From the NCBI RefSeq assembly GCF_003351345.1, contig NZ_QQTO01000022.1:186001-250000 (forward strand): 64,000 bases of DNA. Direction: 5' to 3'. A program made the translations under genes and the position numbers. Below the pieces are notes generated by a model. That model made no database searches. It had not been told where the DNA came from and saw nothing but the letters and a program-made list of their open reading frames with translations. Of the stretch, positions 34,287-41,957 are shown piece by piece (the first letter of the stretch is position 1; every line of letters starts with the position of its first letter). This DNA is from Allobosea caraganae (lineage in GTDB: Bacteria; Pseudomonadota; Alphaproteobacteria; Rhizobiales; Beijerinckiaceae).

Positions 34287-36589
34287 GCGACTCCGACCGC
34301 ACCGTCTTCGCGCCGCGCACCACCGGCGTCGCCATCGGCACGAAGCTCAACGGCATCTACGAGATCGAGCGGCTGATCGCGGCCGGCGGCATGGGCGAGG
34401 TCTACAAGGGCCGCGCGATCCAGACCGGCGACGCCGTGGCGATCAAGATGATCCGCCCTGAGATGGCGCAGAACGAGAACGCGTTGACGCTGTTCCGCAA
34501 GGAGGCGGCGGCGCTGCACAACCTCTATAACGAGGCCATCGTCCGCTATTACGTCTTCACCATCGACCCGGTGACGCAGTCGCCCTATCTGGCGATGGAG
34601 TTCGTCGATGGCCAGGCGCTGTCCGACCGCATCACGCAGGGGCCGATGGATTTCGAGGAGGTCGACATCCTGCGCCGGCGCATCGCCACCGGCCTGCATG
34701 CGGCCCACCTCATCGGCATCACCCACCGCGACGTCTCGCCCGACAACATCATCCTGCCCGGCGGCAGCGTCGCCCGCGCCAAGATCATCGATTTCGGCAT
34801 CGCCAAGTCGAGCCTGATGGGCGAGGGCACGGTGATCGGCAGCGGCTTCGCCGGCAAGTACAACTACGTCTCGCCCGAGCAGCTCGGGCTGGAAGGCGGC
34901 GACGTCACGCCGAAATCCGACATCTACAGCCTCGGCCTCGTGCTGGCCGGCGCGCTCACGGGCAAGGCGCTCGACATGGGCGGGACGCAGATGCTGGTGC
35001 TGGAGAAGCGCCGGCGCGTGCCGGACCTGAGCGGCGTCGATGCCCGCTTGCGGCCGCTGCTGGCACGCATGCTGGCGCCGAACCCGGCCGACCGCCCCGC
35101 CGATATGGCCGAGGTCGCGGCCTGGATGCCGAAGGGCGCGAAAGCTGCTGGCAGCGCGGCCACGACGCCGCGTCGTTCGCCGGTGGGGGCGATCGTGGGC
35201 ATCTGCGCCCTGCTCCTGGTTGCCGGCGGCGGCTACTATGCCTGGACCCAGCTCCAGCCGGCGAGCGTCACTGGCGCCGGCTCCAGGCCGTCATCCGGCA
35301 ACGAGCCGCCGGTACTGACCGGCTCCGATGGCGGCGGAGAATCGCAAACGGGCGGCGCGTCCCAGAGCGGCGGCGCTTCGCAGTCGGCCGGGACCGCGCA
35401 AACCGGAGGAACGGCGCAATCCGGTAGCGGGCCTCCGACCGGCGGGACGGCACAGACTGGCGGGGCCTCGCAGGCAGCCGGAAGCTCGCAGAACTCCGGA
35501 CCATCGAGCGGCGGCGGAGCGCAAGCGGGCGGAACGTCGCAGAGCGGCGGCCCCGCGCAAGCCGGGGGAGCCTCCCAGACCGCCGGAACATCGCAACCCG
35601 GCGGCGCCGCGCAAAGCGGCGGAGCCGCGCAAGCGGGAGGATCGCAGACTGCGGGGACCGCGCAGGGCAGCGGATCGCAAGCCGGCAGCGCCTCACAAAG
35701 CGGCGGCGCAGCGCAGGCGGGGGGATCGCAATCCGCCGGGACGTCTCAAGGCAGTGGCTCGTCGCAAGCAGGTGGCGCCTCGCAGGCGGGAGGAGGCTCG
35801 CAGACTGCCGGAACCTCGCAAGGCAGCCAGCCCTCGCAAGCCGGCGGCGCATCGCAGAGCGGCGGGCGTTCGCAAGCCACGGGGACATCTCAAGCCGGCG
35901 GCAGCCCGCAAACCGGCGGGCGCACGCAGACCGCCATGAACTCGGGCACGGATGACGGGTCGGCCAACCTGACGCCGGCCGGGCGCATCGAGCGCTATGT
36001 CAGCTCCTATGATGGCGGCTCGTGCTTCTTCCTGTGGCCGACCGAGATCACCGCCCAGAAGGCTGATATCGAGGGCTTCGGCAGCGGGGCCGAGCCCTTC
36101 GTCACCTTCGACACCGCCTTCAAGCAGGCGCAGGGTTTCGAGGCGCAGATCAGCCTGCGCCCGGTCACGGCGGCGCAGTGCCCGATGGTCGATTTCCTGC
36201 GCCAGCTCGGCAGCCGGATCGACCGCAGCCCAAAACTCCAGATCGGCGCCTTCACGATGAAGAGCGGCGAGGTGCTGAGCGGCTCGGTCGAGACCGACGG
36301 CAAGCAGAACCTCGACATCGTGCTGATCGGCGACGACGGCATGGTCTACAACCTCGCCAGCTTCCTGAAGCGCGAGGGCACGAAGGCGAGTTTCGGCCTG
36401 AAGCTCGACGCGACCGGCACCGGCGCCAAGCCGCAGACGGTGCTCGCGCTGGTCAGCCCCGCGCCGCTGCCGACGCTGTCGGGGCCGAACCCGGCGCCCG
36501 CCGCCGATTTCTTCCCCAACCTGGCGCGCGACATTGCGAGGCTCGACGGCAAGCTCGGGCTCGGGGTGAAGTATTTCCGGATCGAGTGA
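34283..36589 (+). CDS. ppkA: Transmembrane serine/threonine kinase PpkA
   Basis: 768 aa from the ATG overlapping pppA; a frame from 34076 is a read-through artefact. The kinase domain (about 25-285) has the glycine loop AAGGMGEVYKG, Lys in VAIKMI, catalytic HRDVSPDN and DFGIAK. One transmembrane helix (about 301-322) is followed by about 200 residues made almost wholly of Gly, Ser, Gln, Thr and Ala in irregular SQxGG repeats (about 352-552), then a globular domain (about 560-768) I do not recognise, presumably periplasmic and sensory. The N-terminus has SDRTVFAP around Thr7, echoing TssL. It is the likely activator of the T6SS through TssL/TagH. Confidence 0.93.
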   Translation: MSDSDRTVFAPRTTGVAIGTKLNGIYEIERLIAAGGMGEVYKGRAIQTGDAVAIKMIRPEMAQNENALTLFRKEAAALHNLYNEAIVRYYVFTIDPVTQSPYLAMEFVDGQALSDRITQGPMDFEEVDILRRRIATGLHAAHLIGITHRDVSPDNIILPGGSVARAKIIDFGIAKSSLMGEGTVIGSGFAGKYNYVSPEQLGLEGGDVTPKSDIYSLGLVLAGALTGKALDMGGTQMLVLEKRRRVPDLSGVDARLRPLLARMLAPNPADRPADMAEVAAWMPKGAKAAGSAATTPRRSPVGAIVGICALLLVAGGGYYAWTQLQPASVTGAGSRPSSGNEPPVLTGSDGGGESQTGGASQSGGASQSAGTAQTGGTAQSGSGPPTGGTAQTGGASQAAGSSQNSGPSSGGGAQAGGTSQSGGPAQAGGASQTAGTSQPGGAAQSGGAAQAGGSQTAGTAQGSGSQAGSASQSGGAAQAGGSQSAGTSQGSGSSQAGGASQAGGGSQTAGTSQGSQPSQAGGASQSGGRSQATGTSQAGGSPQTGGRTQTAMNSGTDDGSANLTPAGRIERYVSSYDGGSCFFLWPTEITAQKADIEGFGSGAEPFVTFDTAFKQAQGFEAQISLRPVTAAQCPMVDFLRQLGSRIDRSPKLQIGAFTMKSGEVLSGSVETDGKQNLDIVLIGDDGMVYNLASFLKREGTKASFGLKLDATGTGAKPQTVLALVSPAPLPTLSGPNPAPAADFFPNLARDIARLDGKLGLGVKYFRIE

Positions 36590-36629
36590 GGATTGCCACA
36601 GCGCACACCCTGCAAGGCAGGCGGGGGAG

Positions 36630-36847
36630 CCCTCTCCTGTAAGGAGAGGGTTGGGTGAGGTGTAGGCTGCTGGACCAGCGAGGCTGAACGACCCCCACCG
36701 TCATTGCGAGCGCAGCGAAGCAACCCAGGAGGTCTCGCGCAATCCCCCTGGGTTGCTTCGCTGCGCTCGCAATGACGGTGTGAGCTCACGGCAGCAGTAT
36801 CAAACGGCCTACACCTCACCCCTGCCCCTCTCCTTACAGGAGAGGGG
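36630..36847. repeat. Composite A/B dispersed repeat in a convergent junction
   Basis: A-type hairpins at 36630-36650 and 36825-36847 with their conserved tails enclose a B-type inverted repeat (36699-36777; arms CGTCATTGCGAGCGCAGCG and complement). This is the same nesting as at the window start. It fills the gap between convergent ppkA and the small gene at 36883. No gene is visible. Confidence 0.85.
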
Positions 36848-36882
36848 TTCCCCGCGCGCGATCTTGCGATGCTCAGGCGCGC

Positions 36883-37158
36883 TCAATTCTCCCGGTAGAG
36901 TTCGCCCCACTCGTCCTGCCAGAGCCCGTCGGCATCCTCGACCACGATCGGAGCCCTGATCTCGTTGGCGAGCTTGATCGCCACCCGGTAGGCCTCGACC
37001 GAAGCCATCTCGTCGCTGATGAAATCGTTGACGAGATGGCCGCCGGCCAGTTCCGCCGGGCAGGCGATCTTGCCGACGGGCTTGCCGTCGCGCTGCGCGA
37101 GGCTAAGCGTGATCGCGTCGGGTTGGGGCTCGTCGACCTGCTCGAACCGGTTAGCCAT
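36883..37158 (-). CDS. Small conserved hypothetical protein
   Basis: 91 aa with a strong GGGGAGG ribosome binding site. Acidic, soluble, no signal peptide. The central part (LVNDFISDEMASVEAYRVAIKLANEI) looks helical and may mediate protein contacts. I do not recognise the family. It lies 45 bp downstream of the transglycosylase stop codon? No: on the minus strand it is the last gene, after the transglycosylase gene at higher coordinates is itself terminated at 37204, so both could share a transcript with this gene distal. Confidence 0.6.
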   Translation of the reverse strand: MANRFEQVDEPQPDAITLSLAQRDGKPVGKIACPAELAGGHLVNDFISDEMASVEAYRVAIKLANEIRAPIVVEDADGLWQDEWGELYREN

Positions 37159-37203
37159 GCTGAAGCCTCCCCTTGAGATGCCCCCTATCGGGCGGATGAA
37201 TGC

Positions 37204-38859
37204 CTATTTCGTCGCGCCCGGCCGCTGCGCCGCCTGCGCGCCCCAGAGCTTGCGCACGTCGCCATAGCGGTCGAGCCGGAGCTTGATCATGTCGTTGAAC
37301 TTCTTGTGCACCTCGGAGACCGAGAGCGTCTTGGTCTCGCCGCCGGCATCGGCATAGAAGATCGGCCGGTTGGCTTGGGCCGGGCGCGGCAGGAGGTCCG
37401 CCGCCTTGGTGCCGGGCGTCTCCTCCATCGTCTCGATGAAGGTCTGGGCCGCGTCGGGCCCGAGGAAGTGGATCAGGTAGATCTCGCCGCCGGTGAGGTG
37501 CCGGCCCATCGCCTTCTCCAGCCGCAGCGTGTCGCGCTTCAGCATCTCGGCCGCGAGCAGCGCCGAGATATAGGGTTCGCGCCGCATGTCGAGGATGCGC
37601 TGGCGCTCGCTGGCATCGGCAATGGTGAACTGCCGGCCCGAGCGGCCGATCTGCCTGACCTCGTTGACGAGGCCGTGCTTGGTGCCGAATTCGTAGATGA
37701 CGCCGAGCCAGGTCTGCTCGATGAACTGGTAGAGCCCGGTCGCCGAGGAGGTCTTGGCCTGCACCGCCGTCGAGAAGGCGGATTCCTTGTCGGCGACGGC
37801 CATCAGCAGGGTCGGATCGGCGCCGACGACCCGGCCGGCGCGCACGATCATGTCGACCAGGTGCCGGCGGATGCGGATCGGCCCGAAGGTGAGGAGCTGG
37901 TCGGGATCGCCGCTCGCCGTGACCGGAGCCTGCGGCGCCTGCCCCTTTGGCGGGATCTGCGTCACCGGCACGCGCGGCGGCACCAGGATGATGTTGGAGG
38001 GCGGCAGGACCGGCGCGGCGACGGCCGGTGCCTCCGGCGCGTTGCCGACCTGCTCGCGGATATTGGCGAGCGAGGGGTCGTTGCGCAGGGCGAATTGCGT
38101 CGCCTGGCGCGCCGCCTCGAGATCGCTCTCGACCGAGGAGAGGATGAGCGAGGGCCGCGCCACGGCCTGGAGCGCCGGCGCGTCCTCGGCCGGCAGAACG
38201 TCCTCCCGCGCCGCTTGCGGCCGCAAGGTGGCGATGGCGAAGCCTGCGGCCACGACGAGCGCCACGACGCCGCCGCCCGCGGCTAGCGCGAGCAGCGCCT
38301 TGCGCGCCGTTGAGGGCGGAGCCTCCGCGAGGAGCTGCGCGGCGGGCTGCACTCCCACAGGCTTGGCCTGGCCTGGCGCGTCATCCGTGAGGCCGGGCTT
38401 CGCCTTGGCCGAAATCACAGCAACCGCCGGCGCGGGCGGCTTGTCGGCGACGCGCTTCGCAAGCACGGCAAGCCAGGGCGGGCCGTCGCCGCCGGCCTTT
38501 TCCTTGAGCGCCGCCAACTCGTCGACCATGCGCCGCGCGGCGAGCGAGGAGAGCTTCGCCTCGCGCTCCAGCAGGCCGGCCGCAGCCTTGGCGCCCTGCT
38601 CGGTCAGCAGCTTGATGGCGAAGAGCCAGAGCTGCAGCGAGGTGCGGCGGCTTTCCAGCGGCGTGCCGGCGGCGGGATAGATCAGGTAGTTGCAGTGCCC
38701 GCAGGCATAGGCACGCAGCTTCGGCCGTTGCACGAAGGCGGAGACCTTTCCGCAGGCCTTGCAGGCAATGCTGACGCCGCCCTCCCGCGCGCGCATCAGC
38801 GCTTCAAGGCAGGCATCTTCCTGAAACGCGGCCTGGAACTGCTCGAAGCGCTGGCTCAT
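37204..38859 (-). CDS. Lytic transglycosylase with N-terminal IS1595-transposase-like zinc ribbon
   Basis: 551 aa with unusual architecture. Residues about 10-110 have a four-Cys zinc ribbon (CKAC at 33-36, CGHC near 53-56) preceded by EDACLEALMRAREGG and followed by GTPLESRRTSLQLWLFAIKL and a helical EAKLSSLAARRMVDEL. This order and spacing look like the N-terminus of IS1595-family transposases. A transmembrane helix (about 188-211) leads to a spacer and a C-terminal SLT domain (about 335-500) with Glu in VADKESAF and SSATGLYQFIEQTW. It probably cleaves peptidoglycan in the periplasm while the ribbon stays cytoplasmic. No catalytic transposase domain remains. Confidence 0.8.
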   Translation of the reverse strand: MSQRFEQFQAAFQEDACLEALMRAREGGVSIACKACGKVSAFVQRPKLRAYACGHCNYLIYPAAGTPLESRRTSLQLWLFAIKLLTEQGAKAAAGLLEREAKLSSLAARRMVDELAALKEKAGGDGPPWLAVLAKRVADKPPAPAVAVISAKAKPGLTDDAPGQAKPVGVQPAAQLLAEAPPSTARKALLALAAGGGVVALVVAAGFAIATLRPQAAREDVLPAEDAPALQAVARPSLILSSVESDLEAARQATQFALRNDPSLANIREQVGNAPEAPAVAAPVLPPSNIILVPPRVPVTQIPPKGQAPQAPVTASGDPDQLLTFGPIRIRRHLVDMIVRAGRVVGADPTLLMAVADKESAFSTAVQAKTSSATGLYQFIEQTWLGVIYEFGTKHGLVNEVRQIGRSGRQFTIADASERQRILDMRREPYISALLAAEMLKRDTLRLEKAMGRHLTGGEIYLIHFLGPDAAQTFIETMEETPGTKAADLLPRPAQANRPIFYADAGGETKTLSVSEVHKKFNDMIKLRLDRYGDVRKLWGAQAAQRPGATK

Positions 38860-38931
38860 CTACCGCTCCGCATCGAGGCGGCTCCTTGCGCCATCGGCAG
38901 AATACGCGTGAATATCGGGAGCGACAACGCT

Positions 38932-40479
38932 TCAGCCTGACAGCAGCGCGAGCCGGGCCACATCCTCCAAATGCATGAGGACCTCGTCCCGCGTCGCAAG
39001 CTTCGGCAGGCCGGGCGGGGCCTCGCCGGAGGCATGAGCCTCGGCGAGGAAGAGGTTGAGGTCGGCCAGCAGCGCCTCGGCATCGCGCGTCCCGTCCATC
39101 AGGCAGACGAATTTGCGCACGACGATGCTGTCCAGCGTCACGGCGCGATGGAGCAGGTCGGTGACCTCGCTCGAGCTCTCCGCCTGCCGGCGCGCCAGCC
39201 GGCTCGCGACCGGGCGCTCGCTGATCGTGTTCGCCACCTGCGGCGGCTCCAGCCGGATGTCGAGCAGCCCCGCCTTGAAGATCGCGAAGAGCGCCTCGCT
39301 GAGGCGGACCGCTTCGCGCTCGCGATCCGCGACGGGGCCGATCTCGGCCAGCGCCCGCGCGATCAGGTCGCCATGACCTAGGCTGGCCGGCCAGGCGCGA
39401 CCGAGCGCGCGCAGCGCCGCCTTGCACGAATCGAGGTCGATCGAGACCGCGACGCCCTGCTGGAACTGGAAGCGGTCGACGCCCGGCCGCCTCTCCTGCT
39501 CTGATATCTCGACCTGCCGGACATAGGCCGAGAGATGATAGGGGCTGAGCGAGTCCGCATCCATCTCCCGCCGCAGCGCGACCTCGGTGCGGCAGAGCAA
39601 GGTTTCGCGGAACGAGCGGCCGATCAGCAGGTCGAGCGACTGCTCGCGGGCGAGCGGGTCCTCGGTCCCGACCTGCGCCAGCAATTGCTGCGCCGCGCCG
39701 CCGGCCGTGCCGAACTGGTTGGGAAACGACGCCTCGGCCAGGAATTTGAGGCCGTGCCCGGCGGCGGCGCTGACGACCTCGTGCACGGTGAAGGCGCGGG
39801 CGATCGGGTTGAGATCGTCGTGATAGAGCACGGCGTCCGGCAGCTCATCGACCTGCTGGAGCCGCTTGCGCAGGGCCGCGCCATAGAATGAATCCGGGTC
39901 GGTCGCCTCGGCGAAGCTCTTCAGGGCGGCGCGCGCCGTGCGGACGCGCTCGAGCGGCTCGGAGACATCACGCGTGTGGAACAGCATCACGTCGCGGGCG
40001 ATGTCACGCAGATGGCCGCCCGGCAGGGCGTTGTAGCTGACATAGGCGACGCCCTGCGGCGCCAGCAGCTCGCCGAAGATCGCCAGGATCTTGTCGCGCA
40101 CGAACTGCGGCACCCAGGAATAGACGCCGTGCACGAGGATGTAGTCGAAGCGCCCGAGCGCGGCCGACACGTCCATGATGTCGCGCTGCTCGAAGGCGAC
40201 ATTGGCGAGCCCGAGCGCGCCGGCATTGCGGCGCGCCAGCTCGACGGCGCTGCGGCTGAGGTCGATGCCGAGGAAATCCGCCCGCGGAAAGCGGAGTGCC
40301 ATCGGGATGAGGTTGCCGCCCGAGCCGCAGCCGAGCTCCAGCACGCGCATCCCAGCCATGGGTGCCGGGCTCATGCCGTGGATATGGGCGATGGTGGCGA
40401 GCTTGGCCGGGTGGGTCTGCGAGAAGGCGTGGCCCGGATAGGCGACGGCGTCATAGGGGTTCGCGGCGACGTCGTTCAT
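38932..40479 (-). CDS. SAM-dependent methyltransferase with methyltransferase regulatory domain
   Basis: 515 aa from the ATG at 40479 (MNDVAANPYDAVAYPGHAFS); the frame runs upstream to 40545 without a good start. The N-terminal class I Rossmann domain (about 35-200) has the SAM motif VLELGCGSGGN and the acidic FLGIDLS loop. The middle region (about 215-300) resembles the methyltransferase regulatory domain (DeltaKH/PF10119 type). The C-terminal 200 residues are less conserved. The substrate is unknown. It begins 13 bp after the OmpA-like gene stops, so they are probably co-transcribed. Confidence 0.82.
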   Translation of the reverse strand: MNDVAANPYDAVAYPGHAFSQTHPAKLATIAHIHGMSPAPMAGMRVLELGCGSGGNLIPMALRFPRADFLGIDLSRSAVELARRNAGALGLANVAFEQRDIMDVSAALGRFDYILVHGVYSWVPQFVRDKILAIFGELLAPQGVAYVSYNALPGGHLRDIARDVMLFHTRDVSEPLERVRTARAALKSFAEATDPDSFYGAALRKRLQQVDELPDAVLYHDDLNPIARAFTVHEVVSAAAGHGLKFLAEASFPNQFGTAGGAAQQLLAQVGTEDPLAREQSLDLLIGRSFRETLLCRTEVALRREMDADSLSPYHLSAYVRQVEISEQERRPGVDRFQFQQGVAVSIDLDSCKAALRALGRAWPASLGHGDLIARALAEIGPVADREREAVRLSEALFAIFKAGLLDIRLEPPQVANTISERPVASRLARRQAESSSEVTDLLHRAVTLDSIVVRKFVCLMDGTRDAEALLADLNLFLAEAHASGEAPPGLPKLATRDEVLMHLEDVARLALLSG

Positions 40480-40492
40480 TTGGCCTCGCCGA

Positions 40493-41686
40493 TCAGCAGC
40501 CGATGACCTTGAACTCGACCCTGCGGTCGAGCGCGTCGCTGGCATCGTCCTTGCCGGTGCCGATCAGGTTCTCCTTGAAGCCCATGCCGGTCGCGATCAT
40601 GCGATTCCTGCTGTCGGGCGCGCCGATCTGGAGCAGCTCCATGACGAACTGCGCCCGCAGCACCGAGAGCCGCTCGTTCATATTGGGCATGCCGGTGCGC
40701 GAGGTATGGCCGACGATCTCCAGGCAGGCGCCCTTGGCGCGCGCGCGCGTCGCGATCTGGCTCAGCCACATCGGATAGGGCTCGGTGATCTGCGGGTTGT
40801 CGATGAACTGGGTCGAACCCGGCTTGAACAGCAGCTTCACCATCAGCTGGTTGCCGGCGAGGCCGGAATCGACGAGATCGCCGAAGGCGTCGACCGCGTC
40901 GTCGCGGCGGCCGAGCTTGGCGGCTGAGAGGTAGGTGCCGATGCGGACGCGGTGCTGGTCGCCGCCCGGCAAGGTGCGGGCCGTGTGGTAGAAGGCGAGC
41001 GCCTCGCGATAGCGCTTGGCCTCGTATTCGAGGATGCCGTCGTTGATCAGCGCCGCCGCGCGCAGCCGGTCGGCATAGACGGCGTCGACCGGGTCGCCCA
41101 GCTTCGTGCCCTGGCAGGTCTTGATATAGGCCTCGGTCGCCTGGTCCTTCGCCCAGACGGGGGAGTCCCGGTAGTACTGCGTCGGCGTGACGTCTATGCC
41201 CTCTGGCTTGGCCCGCGCCACGCCCTTGGAGACGATGCTCTTCGACTTGAGGTCGGCCAGCGTCAGGCAGATGCGGAAGGCGTCGCGCGGCCCGGCATTG
41301 TCGCCACCGTTGTTGACCGCCGTGAAGGTGCCGATCAGCACGACCGGCTCGCGCGCCAGCGCCTCCGAGGAGAAGGGCTGCACGGCGAAGCGCGGATAGG
41401 ATTTCTGCACGATCTCGGTCAGTGCCTGCTGCATCGAGCGCGTCGCGGCCGATTGCGCGCCGGAGACGCCGTCGATCAGCGGGTCGATGACCAGCTCGAC
41501 GCGGTCGCCAGTGACGTTGGCCTTGGTGAAGAGGTCGCTCGCCGCCTTCTGCAACGCCTCGGGATAGGGAATGGGCGTCGGCGGCGGCACGGGCTGCGCC
41601 GATGCGGCGCCGGCCAGGGCGAGGGCGACGGACAGCGCCGCGCTACGCGCGAAGAGAGTTGAAAGCATGGATCGCCTGCCGGTCAT
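40493..41686 (-). CDS. OmpA-domain periplasmic protein with tetratricopeptide-like region
   Basis: 397 aa from the ATG at 41686, which has GGAG/AAGG upstream; a GTG at 41695 is less likely. A signal peptide ends near AGAASAQ. The central part (about 45-260) contains a helical segment DGILEYEAKRYREALAFYH like a TPR unit. The C-terminal OmpA domain (about 275-397) has VGHTSRTGMPNMNERLSVLR and DALDRRVEFKVI. It should bind peptidoglycan. It is the third protein of this region with such a domain, alongside TssL and the 20258 gene, so a link to the T6SS envelope assembly is possible. Confidence 0.82.
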   Translation of the reverse strand: MTGRRSMLSTLFARSAALSVALALAGAASAQPVPPPTPIPYPEALQKAASDLFTKANVTGDRVELVIDPLIDGVSGAQSAATRSMQQALTEIVQKSYPRFAVQPFSSEALAREPVVLIGTFTAVNNGGDNAGPRDAFRICLTLADLKSKSIVSKGVARAKPEGIDVTPTQYYRDSPVWAKDQATEAYIKTCQGTKLGDPVDAVYADRLRAAALINDGILEYEAKRYREALAFYHTARTLPGGDQHRVRIGTYLSAAKLGRRDDAVDAFGDLVDSGLAGNQLMVKLLFKPGSTQFIDNPQITEPYPMWLSQIATRARAKGACLEIVGHTSRTGMPNMNERLSVLRAQFVMELLQIGAPDSRNRMIATGMGFKENLIGTGKDDASDALDRRVEFKVIGC

Positions 41687-41751
41687 CGCCTTCACTCCAT
41701 CACCATAGGTCCGCTGCTTCGTCCTTCATTCGGATGAGACGCGACTCTCCC

Positions 41752-41943
41752 CGTCATTGCGAGCGTTAGCGCATCGGACCGAAAAGTGGAATCCGATTTT
41801 CGGAACAATCTGATGCAATAACAAAGGCTTAGATCGCCACTCTGCGTCCGATAGGACGCACGGCGATCTAGCGCAGCAATCCAGAAGGTCTCACTCACCC
41901 GGTCCCCCTGGGTTGCTTCGTCGCTGCGCTCCTCGCAATGACG
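41752..41943. repeat. B-type repeat interrupted by a D-type element (nested repeats)
   Basis: The outer arms CGTCATTGCGAGCG (41752-41765) and CTCGCAATGACG (41932-41943) belong to a B element. Between 41766 and about 41873 lies a different sequence, GCATCGGACCGAAAAGTGGA and onwards, ending GGCGATCTAGCG, after which the B sequence resumes at CAGCAATCC. TAGCGC occurs at both edges of the insert, like a short target duplication. The 271-bp gap has no gene. Confidence 0.8.
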
Positions 41944-41957
41944 GCCGCCCTGCCCGC

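Noticed and set aside
35335..35940. Repetitive DNA that might be a CRISPR array
   Set aside because: The units are in-frame codons of a Gly/Ser/Gln tract in ppkA, without equal-length repeats and spacers.
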